64,000 nucleotides of DNA, taken from Agarophyton chilense. Lineage: Eukaryota; Rhodophyta; Florideophyceae; Gracilariales; Gracilariaceae. Under the pieces are notes generated by a model that saw nothing but the letters and a program-made list of their open reading frames with translations, did not search any database and had not been told where the DNA came from. Shown piece after piece: positions 33,264 to 45,522 of this stretch. The stretch covers positions 806,001 through 870,000 of the forward strand of contig JARGXX010000113.1 in the NCBI GenBank assembly GCA_030374765.1, given 5' to 3'. The position numbers and the translations under genes were made by a program. Position 1 is the stretch's first letter, and the number at the start of each line of letters is the position of its first letter.

Positions 33264-35377
33264 ATGCCAAGGAAACCGCCTAGCATGGAGCCTCCTGCAA
33301 CACGCAGCCGTTCCCGCCAAAGTGGTGATGCCAGGGGCACTGATGTTCTACAGGCCCTGGCTCCAACACCGGCTTCCCGGGAGATACCGGTCACCGGCAC
33401 TGAAGACCCGCAGCCCGATTCCGGGTTAACGACCGTCGCAACGGTGGTTTCTCCGCCTCCGCGGTTGGTCGACCAAGCGCGGATTGTACGCTTGGAAGAG
33501 CAGCTCCGCTCCCTGCAGGCTGCTCACAATACCCTCTCGAGGGAGTTCACCTCTTTACGAGGAAGCCTCGCCAACCCTCCTACAAGTGAGCTAGCCGAGG
33601 ATATCCGCGTATTGCGGTCGGACGTCAATACACTACTCGAGTGTTTTGGCGCTCCGTCTTCCTTCGCAGAAAAGGTATGGGGAATCGCTTCGAGCGTCTC
33701 CGAAGCCGACTTGAGTCGGTCGAGAGGACGTTAACCTCGCCCGCGAACGCCGCTAGACCGGTTGTCTCTCATCGAGAGACCCAGTCGCGGAACTGGAAGA
33801 GCCGGAAGAACCGGGATTCTAACCGTAAGCACGGACACCCGTCCGACTCATCATCTGAGTCGGACGGTAAACCGAGTGACTCGGAGAGTTCCGATTCGTT
33901 GGTGAGCGATGACCCAGAGGATCGTTATGGGCGCTCTTCCCGCTCTAATCGGTCCTCTGCCACCTACGGGGCCATCCGGCCGCGCCCCAAGGGTCGGCGA
34001 CATCCGGGCCTCAAACCCTTGAAGCCCACCAACCCTCTGTACAGGACACTCCTGTCCTACCGGTATTACCGGCTAGAAGATTCCTCTTTAGGTTGGACAC
34101 CGCGTGACACGGGTAAAGTGAAAGACTGCATCAAGCGGATGCAGCTTTCACTTCGTAACCAGTCGTTTACTGGGGATGATCCAATTCTGGTCTCGGATTT
34201 CCTACACCGCTTTGTAGTGGAAGCCGATACACTCGGAATGAACGAAGGACAAGCCTACGTGGCGCTACCCTACTTTCTACGTGGTGTCGCTGAAGATCAG
34301 TTTTTGTCGGTTCGGGGCTCGTCGCCAGCCTCCGAAGGAGGTGTGACCTGCTGGCCCGAGGCCGTGCAGTACCTCCTGCGTTCCTACGCAACCAACTCCG
34401 CGATACAAGCGGCAATACTCGCTTTGCGAGACACTCGATCACGCTCCGGCGAGCTCGAGACCGATTACTTGGTACGCCTGAATAAGGCTTTCCACCGTTG
34501 TGGTAATGTATACCCCGCTGGGGAACGCTGTACGATGTTCATTGATGGCTTGGATCCAGCCATCAAGACTCTTGTCGCCCGTTACAGGGAACAAGAGCCG
34601 AAGGTGACCTACCTTGAACTCGTACAGTTTGCCCGCGCAGAGGGAGATGCACTACGTGCACGCAATCCGGGAACCCGGTCGAAGGCCGCTAAGGCATTGC
34701 TGCTTGAGTCGGACTCTTCATCACCGTCATTTGCGACGGATGGCATCCCCAAACAGGGTTATGACAATATGAATGTCATCCATCACGATGGTTTATCTAT
34801 TCCGACAACGGAATTACCGTCTACGACGGATGGCTCGGTTGACTCAACCGCAAGGGACACGGAGAACGGGCAGGTCTTTTATCTTAATGACCGCTGCACT
34901 CCGGCCCCCCTTATGCCGTACTCGAACGGAATGACACGAAGTCAGCGCCCTGGATGGGTTGGAAACCCGGAACCCAGAAGATACACTGATGCTCGGAATG
35001 CCGTACCGCGAAACGCGGAAGTGACGTTGGTATGCCACTTGTGCTACGAGCGCGGGCACACCTCCCCGCAATGCCTTTTATCGCTACGCGATATGGCGCG
35101 AGTGGTGGATAATTACGAAGCCCTCTCCCCGCGGGAGAAGGACTCCGTGCCACTCACGTCATATCTCCGCGCGAAGACGGACTTCCCCAACGCATTGGCT
35201 CACACCCCGAATTCTCGGTACAAACCGGCTCAGTCGGCACGCGCCGCACCAGCGCCAAACCACGCTGGTGGATCTCAACCCGCTCCTGCGGTAGCTACCG
35301 TGCAACGGAATCATGCACTCGTTGCCGAGGAAGTCGGGCCTTCGCCAGACCAGTACCCTGTACAGGGAAAAGAATAG
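33264..35377 (+). mobile_element. Element A unit 2 gag (fossil)
   Basis: A near-identical copy of the unit 1 gag region, with the same coiled-coil, capsid-like core, CCHC knuckle and embedded 12-bp hairpin (from 33839). It is broken. Confidence 0.85.
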
Positions 35378-35412
35378 AGGGAGTCTCCCCTTCGGGAGAG
35401 GCGTCCTCAGAG

Positions 35413-38400
35413 TTGAGGCTGACGACGCCCGAGGCGCCGATGCCTCGCTCCCCGGTGAAAATCCTGACAAGGAAGGACACCGCAGACGCGGACTCTAAAC
35501 ACCTCGGTGTTTTGCGTCGACCGTGGATACGGATTAGAAATAACCGGATCCCGGATAGAGTCTTGGTAATGGCCAAGCGTAACTACAAGGTTTACGCTGA
35601 CCTTGGTCTGCACACGCAGTTTATGGTGAGATATGTCACTGTCCTGGATACAGGTGCTGGGCCGAACTTTATTGTGGAATCTGTTTTACCCCCGCCATTG
35701 CGGTCACTCATCCGTTCTGAAACGGTATCCGACGTCTCAGACGCCAATAACAACCCGTTAAAAACGGTTGGTGTGATCGACCTGGTCGTCAGGCTAGGGC
35801 GGATGGTGGTTAAACTAACTTTTATTGTGTGCCGCTCGCTGGCCGCGCCAGTTATACTGGGATGTGACTACTGCGAAAGGTTTGTCGACGCCATCCGCCC
35901 ACGCCTTAAGCAGGTGGAACTTGAGGACGGATCGACCGTCCCCATTGTTCGTCAACCGCTGAAGCGGGCATCGAGGAAACACGTCCTTCTACCTGCTGCG
36001 CAGGAACCCACACCGGCGAACCGGGATTCTACGAAGCTACGCGTTGCCTCGTCAGTTACCATACCCCCGGAGAGCCAGGTTATGGTTTCAGTCAATTCCC
36101 GTCAACACGGTCTTCGGGTTGTTCAGCCCTTGCCATCGTTGTACGAGAAATTTCAGTTAACCGTTGCGAACGGAATCGTGCAACTCACGCCGAATTCTCC
36201 TTTCAGGGTGTTGGTTGCCAATCTGGGAAAGGCTCCCCAGACGCTGGCAAAGAACCAAGTCATTGGGTCTGTGACGCCGCACCCGCTCGCGATGCTCCCT
36301 ACCAAGGTGACGGCTGCCGAAGTACTCGGAATAACTCCCTCCACCGAGGATGGTCTCCCGGTATCCGGTGCAGAAACCTCCGGGGAGGCACAGCAGTTGG
36401 CGCTCGATAAAACCGTCAAGACGGATGCATTTCCGACCTCGACGGTTCCCACACCTGACACCAGAGCACAGCCTACGAGCTACGATAAGATAGACCCGAT
36501 CAAGGTCCTCGAGGACCTGGACCTGAGTCACGTACCGGTCTCACACCGGGACCGCTTACGCGGAATGCTACGCGAGTTTACCACAATATGGGACGGCTCA
36601 CTGGGTGAGATCAATACAATCGAACATCGGATAGACTTGCTACCGGACGCACGTCCGGTTGCACAACCCCCTTACAGGGCGGGACCGAAAGCTCGGGAGG
36701 AGGAAGAATTTCAGGTGGACAAGATGCTCCGTGCTGGAGTCATCGAGCCCGCCCAATCTCCTTGGGCTTCACCGGTGGTGCTGGCCCTCAAGGCTGACGG
36801 CACGTGGCGGTTTTGCGTTGACTACCGCCGCCTCAATGCTGTCACCGTGAGGGACACCTACCCGATTCCGCGCAGGGACGAGTGTATAGACTCGCTCGGG
36901 GACGCTACCGTGTTTACGGCTCTGGGTGCTAACTGGGGCTACTGGCAAGTCCCAGTCCGAGAAAAGGACCGAGACAAAACTGCGTTAGTTTGCCACTCGG
37001 GTTCCTACCGCTTCAAGCGGATGCCGTTTGGTTTAACCAATGCACCGGCCACCTTTCAAAGGGCAATAGACATACTGATGTCGCGTTTCAAGTGGCGCAC
37101 GTGCCTTGTCTACTTGGACGACATCATTGTCTTTTCCAGAAACCTGGACGATCACCTGACCCACGTGCGGGACGTGATGACCGTACTGCGAGACGCAGGA
37201 ATAACACTCAAGTTGAGGAAGTGCGAGTTCTTCACCGACACGGTGAAGTATCTCGGGCACGTAATCCGTCCAGGACGGTTAATGATCGAACAAGTTCGTA
37301 TCAAGTCCCTCTGCGAGGCGAAGGAGCCCCGTACTCAAACGGAGCTCCGATCCTTTTTAGGTCTGTTCAACGTCTATCAACGGTTTATACCGAGTTTCTC
37401 GGATATCGCCGCTCCGCTAAACGCGCTACTGCGGAAGGGCCAGCCACCAAAGCTTGCGCCATTTACCACCGAGCAGTCGGAATCTTTTCGCTCCTTGATT
37501 AAGGCAGTTACGACAGCTCCCATCCTATCCTTTCCCAAATCTGGGATTCCCTACTCCATTGACACCGACGCCAGCGACCACCAGGTGGGCTGCGCACTGT
37601 TCCAAACCACCCCCGAGGGGGAACGCAAACCAATTGGCTATTGGTCCCGCACGCTGAACGTCCACGAGCGCAACTACTCGTTCTCCGAGAAGGAGTGCCT
37701 CGCAGTTGTCTGGGCGCTATCCACTCTGCGCCCATACCTCATGGGCGTTCATTTCAACGTGTACCCGGACCATGCCTCGTTGAGGTGACTGCTGAACATC
37801 GCAGATCCTTCTGGCCTCTTAATGCGGTGGCGCCTCCGCTTAGCGGAATTCGACTTCGAGGTCGTCTACAAAAAGGGTGTCCAGAACACCCAAGCAGACG
37901 CCCTCTCTCGATTACCTACGACAGGTGAAGCACTTGCCGACCCGGAGGTCGACGAGATCCCGTGCTTTACCTTGGAAGGGGAAACACCGACGGAGTCGGA
38001 TTGGCCCAAGACCGGGGAAGACACCATGGAAATGGATGAGCTACTCGCAGCGCGCGAGAATGAAACACCCGTACCCGGGACCTTTGTACCCATCTCCACC
38101 GAGGAGATGATCCGAGAACAGTTCGGCGACCCGCTCTGCACGCGCATACGGGCTCGCCTAAACGGTGGAGAGGACCTCCCGTTCGAGGTAAACGACATCG
38201 GTTACCTCGTCCGGACGGTGGACCACCGATCCCAGATCGTGGTCCCCCACACCCTACAAACCAGGGTGCTTCACCTCTCACACTACCCGACCCTCGGGGG
38301 ACACTCCGGTGGGAGAAAACTTTATCTAACCCTGCGAAGGGACTTTTATTGGCCCGCTATGGCGGTTGATTGCTACGCTACGGTGCAGTTCTGCACCCAA

Positions 38401-40659
38401 TGCGCAAAGAACCGGGTGAAACTCCGGAAGCACTCCAAACGGATGAAGCTTTTCCCCGCAAGGGCGCCCCTCGAGTTTGTCGCAATCGACATTCTCGGGC
38501 CTCTACTCAAGACGCGCAAGGAAAACAAGTTCCTCTTGGTTATCACTGACCGCTTTTCGAAGCTGTTGCGCACCGTACCTTTACGGAAGATCACCGCTTT
38601 CACGATTGCGAACACCTTCGTTACGCACTGGGCGTTCGTTTATGGCCCTCCGATAGAGGTTCTATCCGATAACGGTAAGCTGTTCGCCTCTAAGTTCTTT
38701 CAGAACGTCTGCCGCATCTTCGACGTCAAGAACCTGTTTACTACCACCTACCCCCTGCAAACAAACGGGCAGGTGGAACGCTTCAACCGCACCCTACTCG
38801 CGTCGCTACGCTCCTACGTATCCGATCACCCAATGACGTGGGACATTTATTGTGATGCTATCACCTACGCCTACAACACGCAGGTTCACCGGACAACCGG
38901 TCTGACTCCCTTCGAGCTTGTGCTCTCCAGAACACCCCCGACAGTGCCGGTCGAACCCCAACACAGGGTCAACTCTTTTCCATCCTTGGGTCAATACCGC
39001 CTCAAGTGGAAGAACTGGATTACAAAGCTCGTACCGGTCGCCCGGAAGTCCATGGAACGTGCCCAGGCCGCCTACAAGCGGGATTTTGATAACCGATTAC
39101 GCGGACCACTACCGTCACCGCCCAAGCCGGGAACCTACGTGTTCGTTCGCCGGGAGTACTACAACCCCCGGACCGACAAGCGTCACAAGCTCTCGCCTGT
39201 CGCTGAAGGTCCGTTCCGGGTCGTTTCCTCCCTCCCCGGCACCGTTGTGGTGGACAAAAACGGCGACCACGAACGTCTTTCACAAGACGGCATCGTAGCC
39301 GCCCCACCGCCGCAGGCGGAAAACGCATCAGCCCCCGTCAAAACGGCCTCGGATACCACAGGGACAACGGTGGCACCACGCCCCGCCGTGGTACCGCACC
39401 CCTCACGGGGTCTCTCCGATATACCGACTTTATCGGAACCACCGGCAATGCCGGAAACACCTGGCCCTCGTGGCCAGCTACCCTTACGGGCGACGCGCAG
39501 CGGTATTTATACCCGCCATGCGGTTAGCCCACCAGCACCCGTCGCTCCGTCTAAGGAGGGGGAGGGGACCCGCTCAATCGCGGAATCATCGCCGTCGCAA
39601 CGGAAGTTTAACCGGACACCACGGGCAAGGCCCCCGAGCGGGCAACCGGCATCGTCGCCGGACGCCAATCCGCTCCCGCGGGACGCGGCGGTCAACCCGA
39701 CCGCCACGCAACCCCGCAAGGGGAACCAAGGCGCTCGAAGACCCGAAGCCGGGAAGCGAGACCCTACGGACGCTCCGCATCGCGTGGAAGCAACTGAGGG
39801 CTCCCCGCACATTCGCAGTCGCACACCGAGCGTTTTGGTCGATACCGGTACTCCGGCGGGCGCTGCGCAAGCAGGTCTAGCGAGCCACTCCGTTGAGAAC
39901 GGTACGAACCCCATGGGGGAAAAGAGACGCGACGAGAAGTCGAAAACCGCCTCCCTTGCCGAACAATCGGAGCCAACCGTCCGCGACGGTCCGACCACCC
40001 GTCCTCAAGGTCACGTGACCCGGGCGGGAGATCGGACCAATGGGCACCCGGCATCCCGGTCATTGGCTGACAGCCACCCCGCGGAGGCGGATCGCCGGGA
40101 CGGTGAACCACTCACCGCCCACGGCGCACCGCACAGCAGAAACTGCCCAGCAATGGGAACGCCGCATGCCGCAAATCAAGCGGAGGCCTCCGGCGAACTG
40201 TCACCAAGAGGGAAGGACCCCCGCAAACTCGTGGTAAGAGCGGACTTCAGGGAAGCCCCTACCGCCCAACGGAAACACAACCCGGGCGCGCCGGCAACTT
40301 CGGCGAAGCGGTACGGCAGCCCCGGCAACCCGGCAACAACAAATGCAGAGCGGAATGACAAACCGGGTGACCCGGAACAGGCGACGACGAGCCCAGCACC
40401 ACGCAACGCTGAGGCTCGGTTCACCACCACCCGGCAAGGCCGGCAAGTTTACGTGCAGGAGTACGTCCTCGACCAAATCGTCGGACATAGCTACGATGAG
40501 TACGGGGTGCTCCAGTACCGGATCCGCTGGTACGGATACGGGCCAGAGTGGGACACCCCGGAGCCCATCGAGCACCTCCCGCGCTCCGCGGTAATGCGAT
40601 ACCACCGCCTTGCGGGGACCGCACTCCCAACCACGCTGGTAAACGCCCAAGAGGGATAA
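35413..40659 (+). mobile_element. Element A unit 2 pol region with chromodomain (fossil)
   Basis: The same domain order as unit 1, about 10,537 bp downstream: protease about 25 kb plus one period (35,647), YLDD reverse transcriptase about 37,108, RNase H, integrase, the long Pro/Arg-rich linker, and chromodomain about 40,440-40,610. It differs from unit 1 at about a dozen residues and appears broken at least once. Confidence 0.88.
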
Positions 40660-40991
40660 ACCGTGAACACGTAATGGAATGGCTGGTGGCGCCCGCCGCC
40701 ATCTCCGTCCATGCCCCAACGCGTGGAAGGAAGCAACCGCTCACGCTATCCCAACGTCGTTGGTGGTCGTGCCAGTTACCTGGTCCGCGCGCGAAGCGCC
40801 CACCGTTAAACACGGAACTCCCAGCTAGGCTGGTTCCCTGCAACGCCGGAACCCCGGTTGAAGGCCGGTACCGCGGAAAGAAAGAAGTGGACTTGAGAAA
40901 GGGCGTCGGAAAGGCGACCCTCTTCTTCTATTTCTCACTACTGGCAAGGGCGCCCTAGTGGCGCCGCCCTACATTCTACCGGAAGCTCCAG

Positions 40992-42767
40992 TCATTCCTC
41001 CGCACGAGGTGGACCCCCGCCCAGGCGGTTGGCTAAGGCATCCCGCATGGCGGCCACATCACCCGAGATCTCGGAAGGGCGAAGCCCCACCTCCCGAAGG
41101 AAGCGCGCGATGACCTCGCCCCGCTCCGCGCCAGCTGCAGTTGCGGGCGGGCCCGCCACCGATGGAGTCGGATAGGAATCCGTTCGCACGGCATCAGCAG
41201 CCCCGGATGGAGCCGCACCACCGTATTCAACGGACTCCTCACCGGCCTCGCCGGACCCGTCATCCTCCATCGGAGCGTAACCCGGATCCTCCGGTTCGTT
41301 GTCGACCATCGGGTCACCATCCGCATAGTCGCGGTAATAGTCGCTCGAGTCGACATACCCTCGCGGGTGGTCGGCCGGGACTTCACGCGGCGCATGCCGG
41401 TTGGCTTCCGCTTCCTCGCGGCTGATCTCGTGGTACTACCAGTGGTCGAAGTAGATGAAATCCCCCGCTAGCGCGGTATTCCTCCCGAATCCGGGGCCAG
41501 ACCCGCGACGCGGTTGAATGCGTTGGGAGTTCTCCAGCGGGACCTCATCTTACTGGACCCCCTCCACAAAGTCGAGGAGGCCCAGCATCTCTTCTCCGTT
41601 CGCCTCGCCCCCGAGGGGGATGCGCATGTCCAAACGGCGGATCACAGCCCGCACAGGCGGTGGCACGTACCACAATCGGTATTGGTCGTACGCCTCAGCG
41701 AGGATAAAAGCCGCGGTGCGGACGGCCCATTCGCTTACCACGACGGACCACCACCCCGACTGGGGATCGTTCAAGAACGACGACCCTACATAGGTGAAGA
41801 CTGGAGGCAGCTCAATGAAGCAACCCCAGCACGCCTCCAAGGAGGACCACCAGTCTGGGAGACTGACGTACCGACCACGTCGGTGAGCAGGCGCGATGCG
41901 CTCAATCTACGTGTTCTGGTACGGTACGAAATACCCGGTCCGGGCCCGCCAACGCCGCTCATCGCGGATGGAGTTCTGAAGGAAGTTCGAGCGCGACTGC
42001 CGCGGTTGGTAGCGGAACTTTGCCCTAAGAATCGGTCGTACCCAGCAAAGGGCTTCTTGCCGAACGATCGGTGTGCCCCTCCAAGCGAGGGTTTCCAATC
42101 CGTTAAGACGGTCACAGTACGACATTTCCCCGCGAGTGCGGTAAAGGTGGACGTCGAATTCGACCTCTGGCGGTATCGGGAACTCGAAAGGCGCCCGATG
42201 GTGCCTGAGATAAGCGATCCGCACAAGCGCAGCCTGAGCCTCCGCACAGGATTCACCGCGTCGGCGGAGTATGTGGTGTACCGGGATTGCGATACGATTA
42301 CGCCAATCCCAGGACATGGTCACCACGCCAAGCAGGTCGCCCGGGAGCATCTCCGAATTATCGGTGTAGGATTGGATCAAATCCTGGTCGCGGACAGCCA
42401 ATGGGTGAAACCAAGGCGCATACCGCAACATCGCGGAGCCATGCCGAATTCTCGGATTTGCACCCACAAGGGCGTCGTAGGTCGGCCACTGCGGTGGGTC
42501 CGCCTGTCCGCGAAAGCGGGCGCCAATACGGCGGTTCTCGTACGCGAGGTTAGTAACATCCCCAGGGTGGGGCGCGGACCGGAAGCCGGTGGAACCGCCA
42601 AGGGCGGGAGTTGCGGATGTGTTATGACGGTCGGGGTTGGACATGGTGCGTGTTGGTGTGCTGTGGTTAGAATCGGATGCGAAGAGCGTGCGTGGGATCC
42701 TTGGGGAAGGTGTGTTGGCTTCCGGAGACCCGGTGTTGGACGCGCTCTTATCATGACGAGCTGCCAT
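40992..42767 (-). mobile_element. Element A unit 2 antisense cassette (fossil)
   Basis: A near-identical copy of the unit 1 antisense cassette, again starting 46 bp inside the downstream LTR and pointing towards pol. It has a few breaks. Confidence 0.75.
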
Positions 42768-42813
42768 GCCGACTTCCTCTTCGAGGTGTTCGCCCTGTCT
42801 TAAGGGGAGGATA

Positions 42814-43677
42814 AGAAGAGCAACGTCCTCCAGGGAGGTTTTTGGGGACTTAGGTTTTTTCCGGAGCCTCCGGCGTGCAACCTCGTTATGAGTAGGAGTA
42901 GTCCGTTTTCAAGGTGATGGCCGGAACGCCGGTGATGCACCGGCGGGACCGGGTGCCATACACGTGGCCGCAGCGCCCGCGCGACACGTGGCTGCCAGAT
43001 TGGCCCCTTTGTTAGACGGACATTTAGCTATTTAGGATAGACTTTATTTATTCTATTCTACGGTGACTACAGTACTTAGGCCGCCGGCCTCGCGGCCGCC
43101 GGTCCAGTAAAGTCTCCCCAACAAGGGTGATCTTGGTCTTCCAGATCTTGGCTCTGGGTCGAACGGCCTGCGCGGATATACAGCTCCTTAAGGAGGGATT
43201 TCCCGTGGTGCACGGCTTCCCAACCCCCTTGGACGTTCAAGCAGCCTTCTTGTGTTGGGTTTCTATTCCCACTTTCGTGGTTCAGCCCTTGTATACGGTT
43301 TGCTACACCCGGCAGTGCCGGCTATTCCCGAGTCCCCTCTTGCGACTCGTGGTCAACCTCGCCCTCTTGCCTCCGTTCCCATTTTCCTTCCCTTTTCCTC
43401 CCCTTCATTGGGCAATTCCCGCTCTTGCGGCTCGCACTGACACCTGTCGTGCTCGCCACTCTCGTGGGTTTTGCCTCCTCAGAGGATATGCAAGCACCGC
43501 TTCGGCGGATATTCTCGGCTTCTTTCAGCCTCCCTGCGCCCGTCGCGACGGTTCGGCTCCGGCTTACACCCGGCATTGCGCGCCGATCCCTGGGAGGGCT
43601 CTACCGCGCCGGTTACCTCGTGAGAGGAAGATCCGGACGTCTTCGTAGGTTTTCCCCCTTGGGAGCATTGTCCTACA
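42814..43677 (+). repeat. Element A LTR 3
   Basis: 864 bp, ending CCTACA directly before the right GTGAA duplication. It differs from LTR 2 at only about five positions by eye. Confidence 0.88.
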
Positions 43678-43682
43678 GTGAA
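43678..43682 (+). repeat. Target site duplication of element A array, right copy
   Basis: GTGAA, matching 21737-21741. Element C sequence resumes immediately after. Confidence 0.85.
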
Positions 43683-45503
43683 ACAGTATCTCTTCACAGA
43701 TGCTAGGGAGCATGTTTACCTTGCTGTGCAGGACCTTTTTGGTTTCCGAGGGATTCGCAGAATCCCGACCTACACAGGTGAACCTCGCAAAGCGCATACC
43801 ACAAGGGTTCCAAATGGGTCATTCCACCCATTCCAAACACTTACCTACTGATAGAGAGTACCTACAAGGTCCAAGGCAGAGTCAAGAGGTCCCGGGGAAG
43901 GTAGATCTTCAAGACATTTATCTGCCACCAATTACTGGTTTCGTTCAAAAGGATACCCATGGAGGTGGTCCCAAGGACGATTCGTCTGACTGGTTGGATG
44001 AGCGACGAAGAAACCGAAAAGGGGAAGAAGCAGAGGACGGGGAGGGGAATGAATCGAGAGGATGATTCAGACCCCGACTCGTCAGACTCCAGTTGCGATA
44101 CGAGTTCATCGTCGGATGATGACCGTAAAGGTAAGAAGGAGAAGAAACCGAACAGGTCGACGAAGAAGTCGTCGAAAAAGAACCGAAAGGGTAAAAAGCG
44201 ATACAACGAGTCGCCCGACTCTGAGTCGGACATCGAAATGGACCTGGAGGTGCACCAACCGTTGAACATTATGTTCACCAAAGCGGTTGATTACAGGAGT
44301 TATCGGTTGATGAAAAAGTCTTCTGAATACACCCATGAGGTCGCTCAGAAGATTACTAAGCACCACAAGAAGCTCAGCTTCCAAATGGGTGACACCACCT
44401 TCATAGGTACGGATCCTATTGCGGTGATTGAGTTTCTACAGAAGTTCAAGCTTGCATATGACCAAAATGGTTTTTCCGAGGGCGCTGCTATGTGACTATT
44501 TCAGTTTTACCTGAAAGATCAAGCATAGTACTTGCTGCAGGGTAGGCTCCGCAGCAATACCCTAGCGATGGATGAGGATCGCACAGAGATGTTGGAGTCG
44601 TACCCAAAAGTGGTCAATTTCCTTTTGGAAACATACGCCACCGATGAGGTTATCCAAGAGGCTTACTCGGAAGTCCTCGCTTACCATTAATGGTCTGGGC
44701 AAACCGAATCGGTGTTTTCGCATGCGCTTTGGAATCCTGCAACCTGTTGTGGTAATAGGTTCACTACCGTTAGGTTAAAGTCGCTATTTGCTGACAATGT
44801 CGACAAATCGATCCGTTCCCAGGTACGCAATTACCTGGCCACTAATTAAAAGGTAGACTACAATAGGCTGGCTCGATACTCCCAGGGCCTTGGAGATACC
44901 CTTCGGCTGGGAAAGAGACCAACCGTGGCTCCAGCCTCGAAAGATAAATCGAAAAGGTCGGTCTTGGAAATTGAAGACACCATAACCTCAGAGGGTAGCT
45001 CGCACATCGAAGTACCTACAAGGACTGCTATCCACTTGGTAGCGACCCACGGGCGGTTCTCGAAACCTTCGAGGGTAGGGAATTGGTCGCCAACGCGTAC
45101 ACCAATCTCGGTACAATCGCCACCAAGTGCGATGGGCTCGCAGAGGATGCAGGGATCTAGCTCCCATAACTCGCCACCCACATCCTACGCCACTGCTCCT
45201 ATCAAGCAGGTTTCGAAGCCCCCCTCAATGGTAACGCGAGACCCCCAAACTAAAGCCCTCGTTTGCTGCTTCTGTCTCGCGACAGACCATTTGGCAAACA
45301 ATTGCGCTAACTTACCTCCGGGGATGAGAGACCAGTTGATTCAGGCTGGCAGGCAGAATCACCAACGCCTCTATAACTTTTCAACGCAAGCACCAAATGG
45401 GTTCCAACCCCGTACACCGGCACAGGTCAATACCATCGAGGAAACACCAAACTTGGACTTAACCCCTCCCGTACAGGAGGAAAACACCGAATGGTTGGCG
45501 TAA
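43683..45503 (+). mobile_element. Element C gag region, continued (fossil)
   Basis: It contains a Ser/Asp/Lys-rich linker followed by PLNIMFTKAVDYRSYRLMKK, the same position and style as the PLYRTLLSYRYYRLE block in element A, and later a CCHC knuckle CCFCLATDHLANNC near 45,260. It is heavily broken. Confidence 0.72.
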
Positions 45504-45522
45504 TGGCCAAACCCAACCTGCA

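Larger units (their letters stand above)
21742..43677 (+). mobile_element. Element A: tandem chromovirus array, LTR-internal-LTR-internal-LTR
   Basis: Three 864-bp LTRs (21742, 32277, 42814) enclose two internal regions repeated with a period of about 10.54 kb. One pair of GTGAA target duplications flanks the whole, so it behaves as a single insertion. Each unit holds gag, a pol with Ty3 domain order and chromodomain, and an antisense cassette. The two internals differ at only a few tens of positions in about 9.7 kb (roughly 0.3-0.5% by eye), whereas the outer LTRs differ by about 2%. Each unit is broken in a few places; at least one break is shared, so it predates the duplication. Confidence 0.9.
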
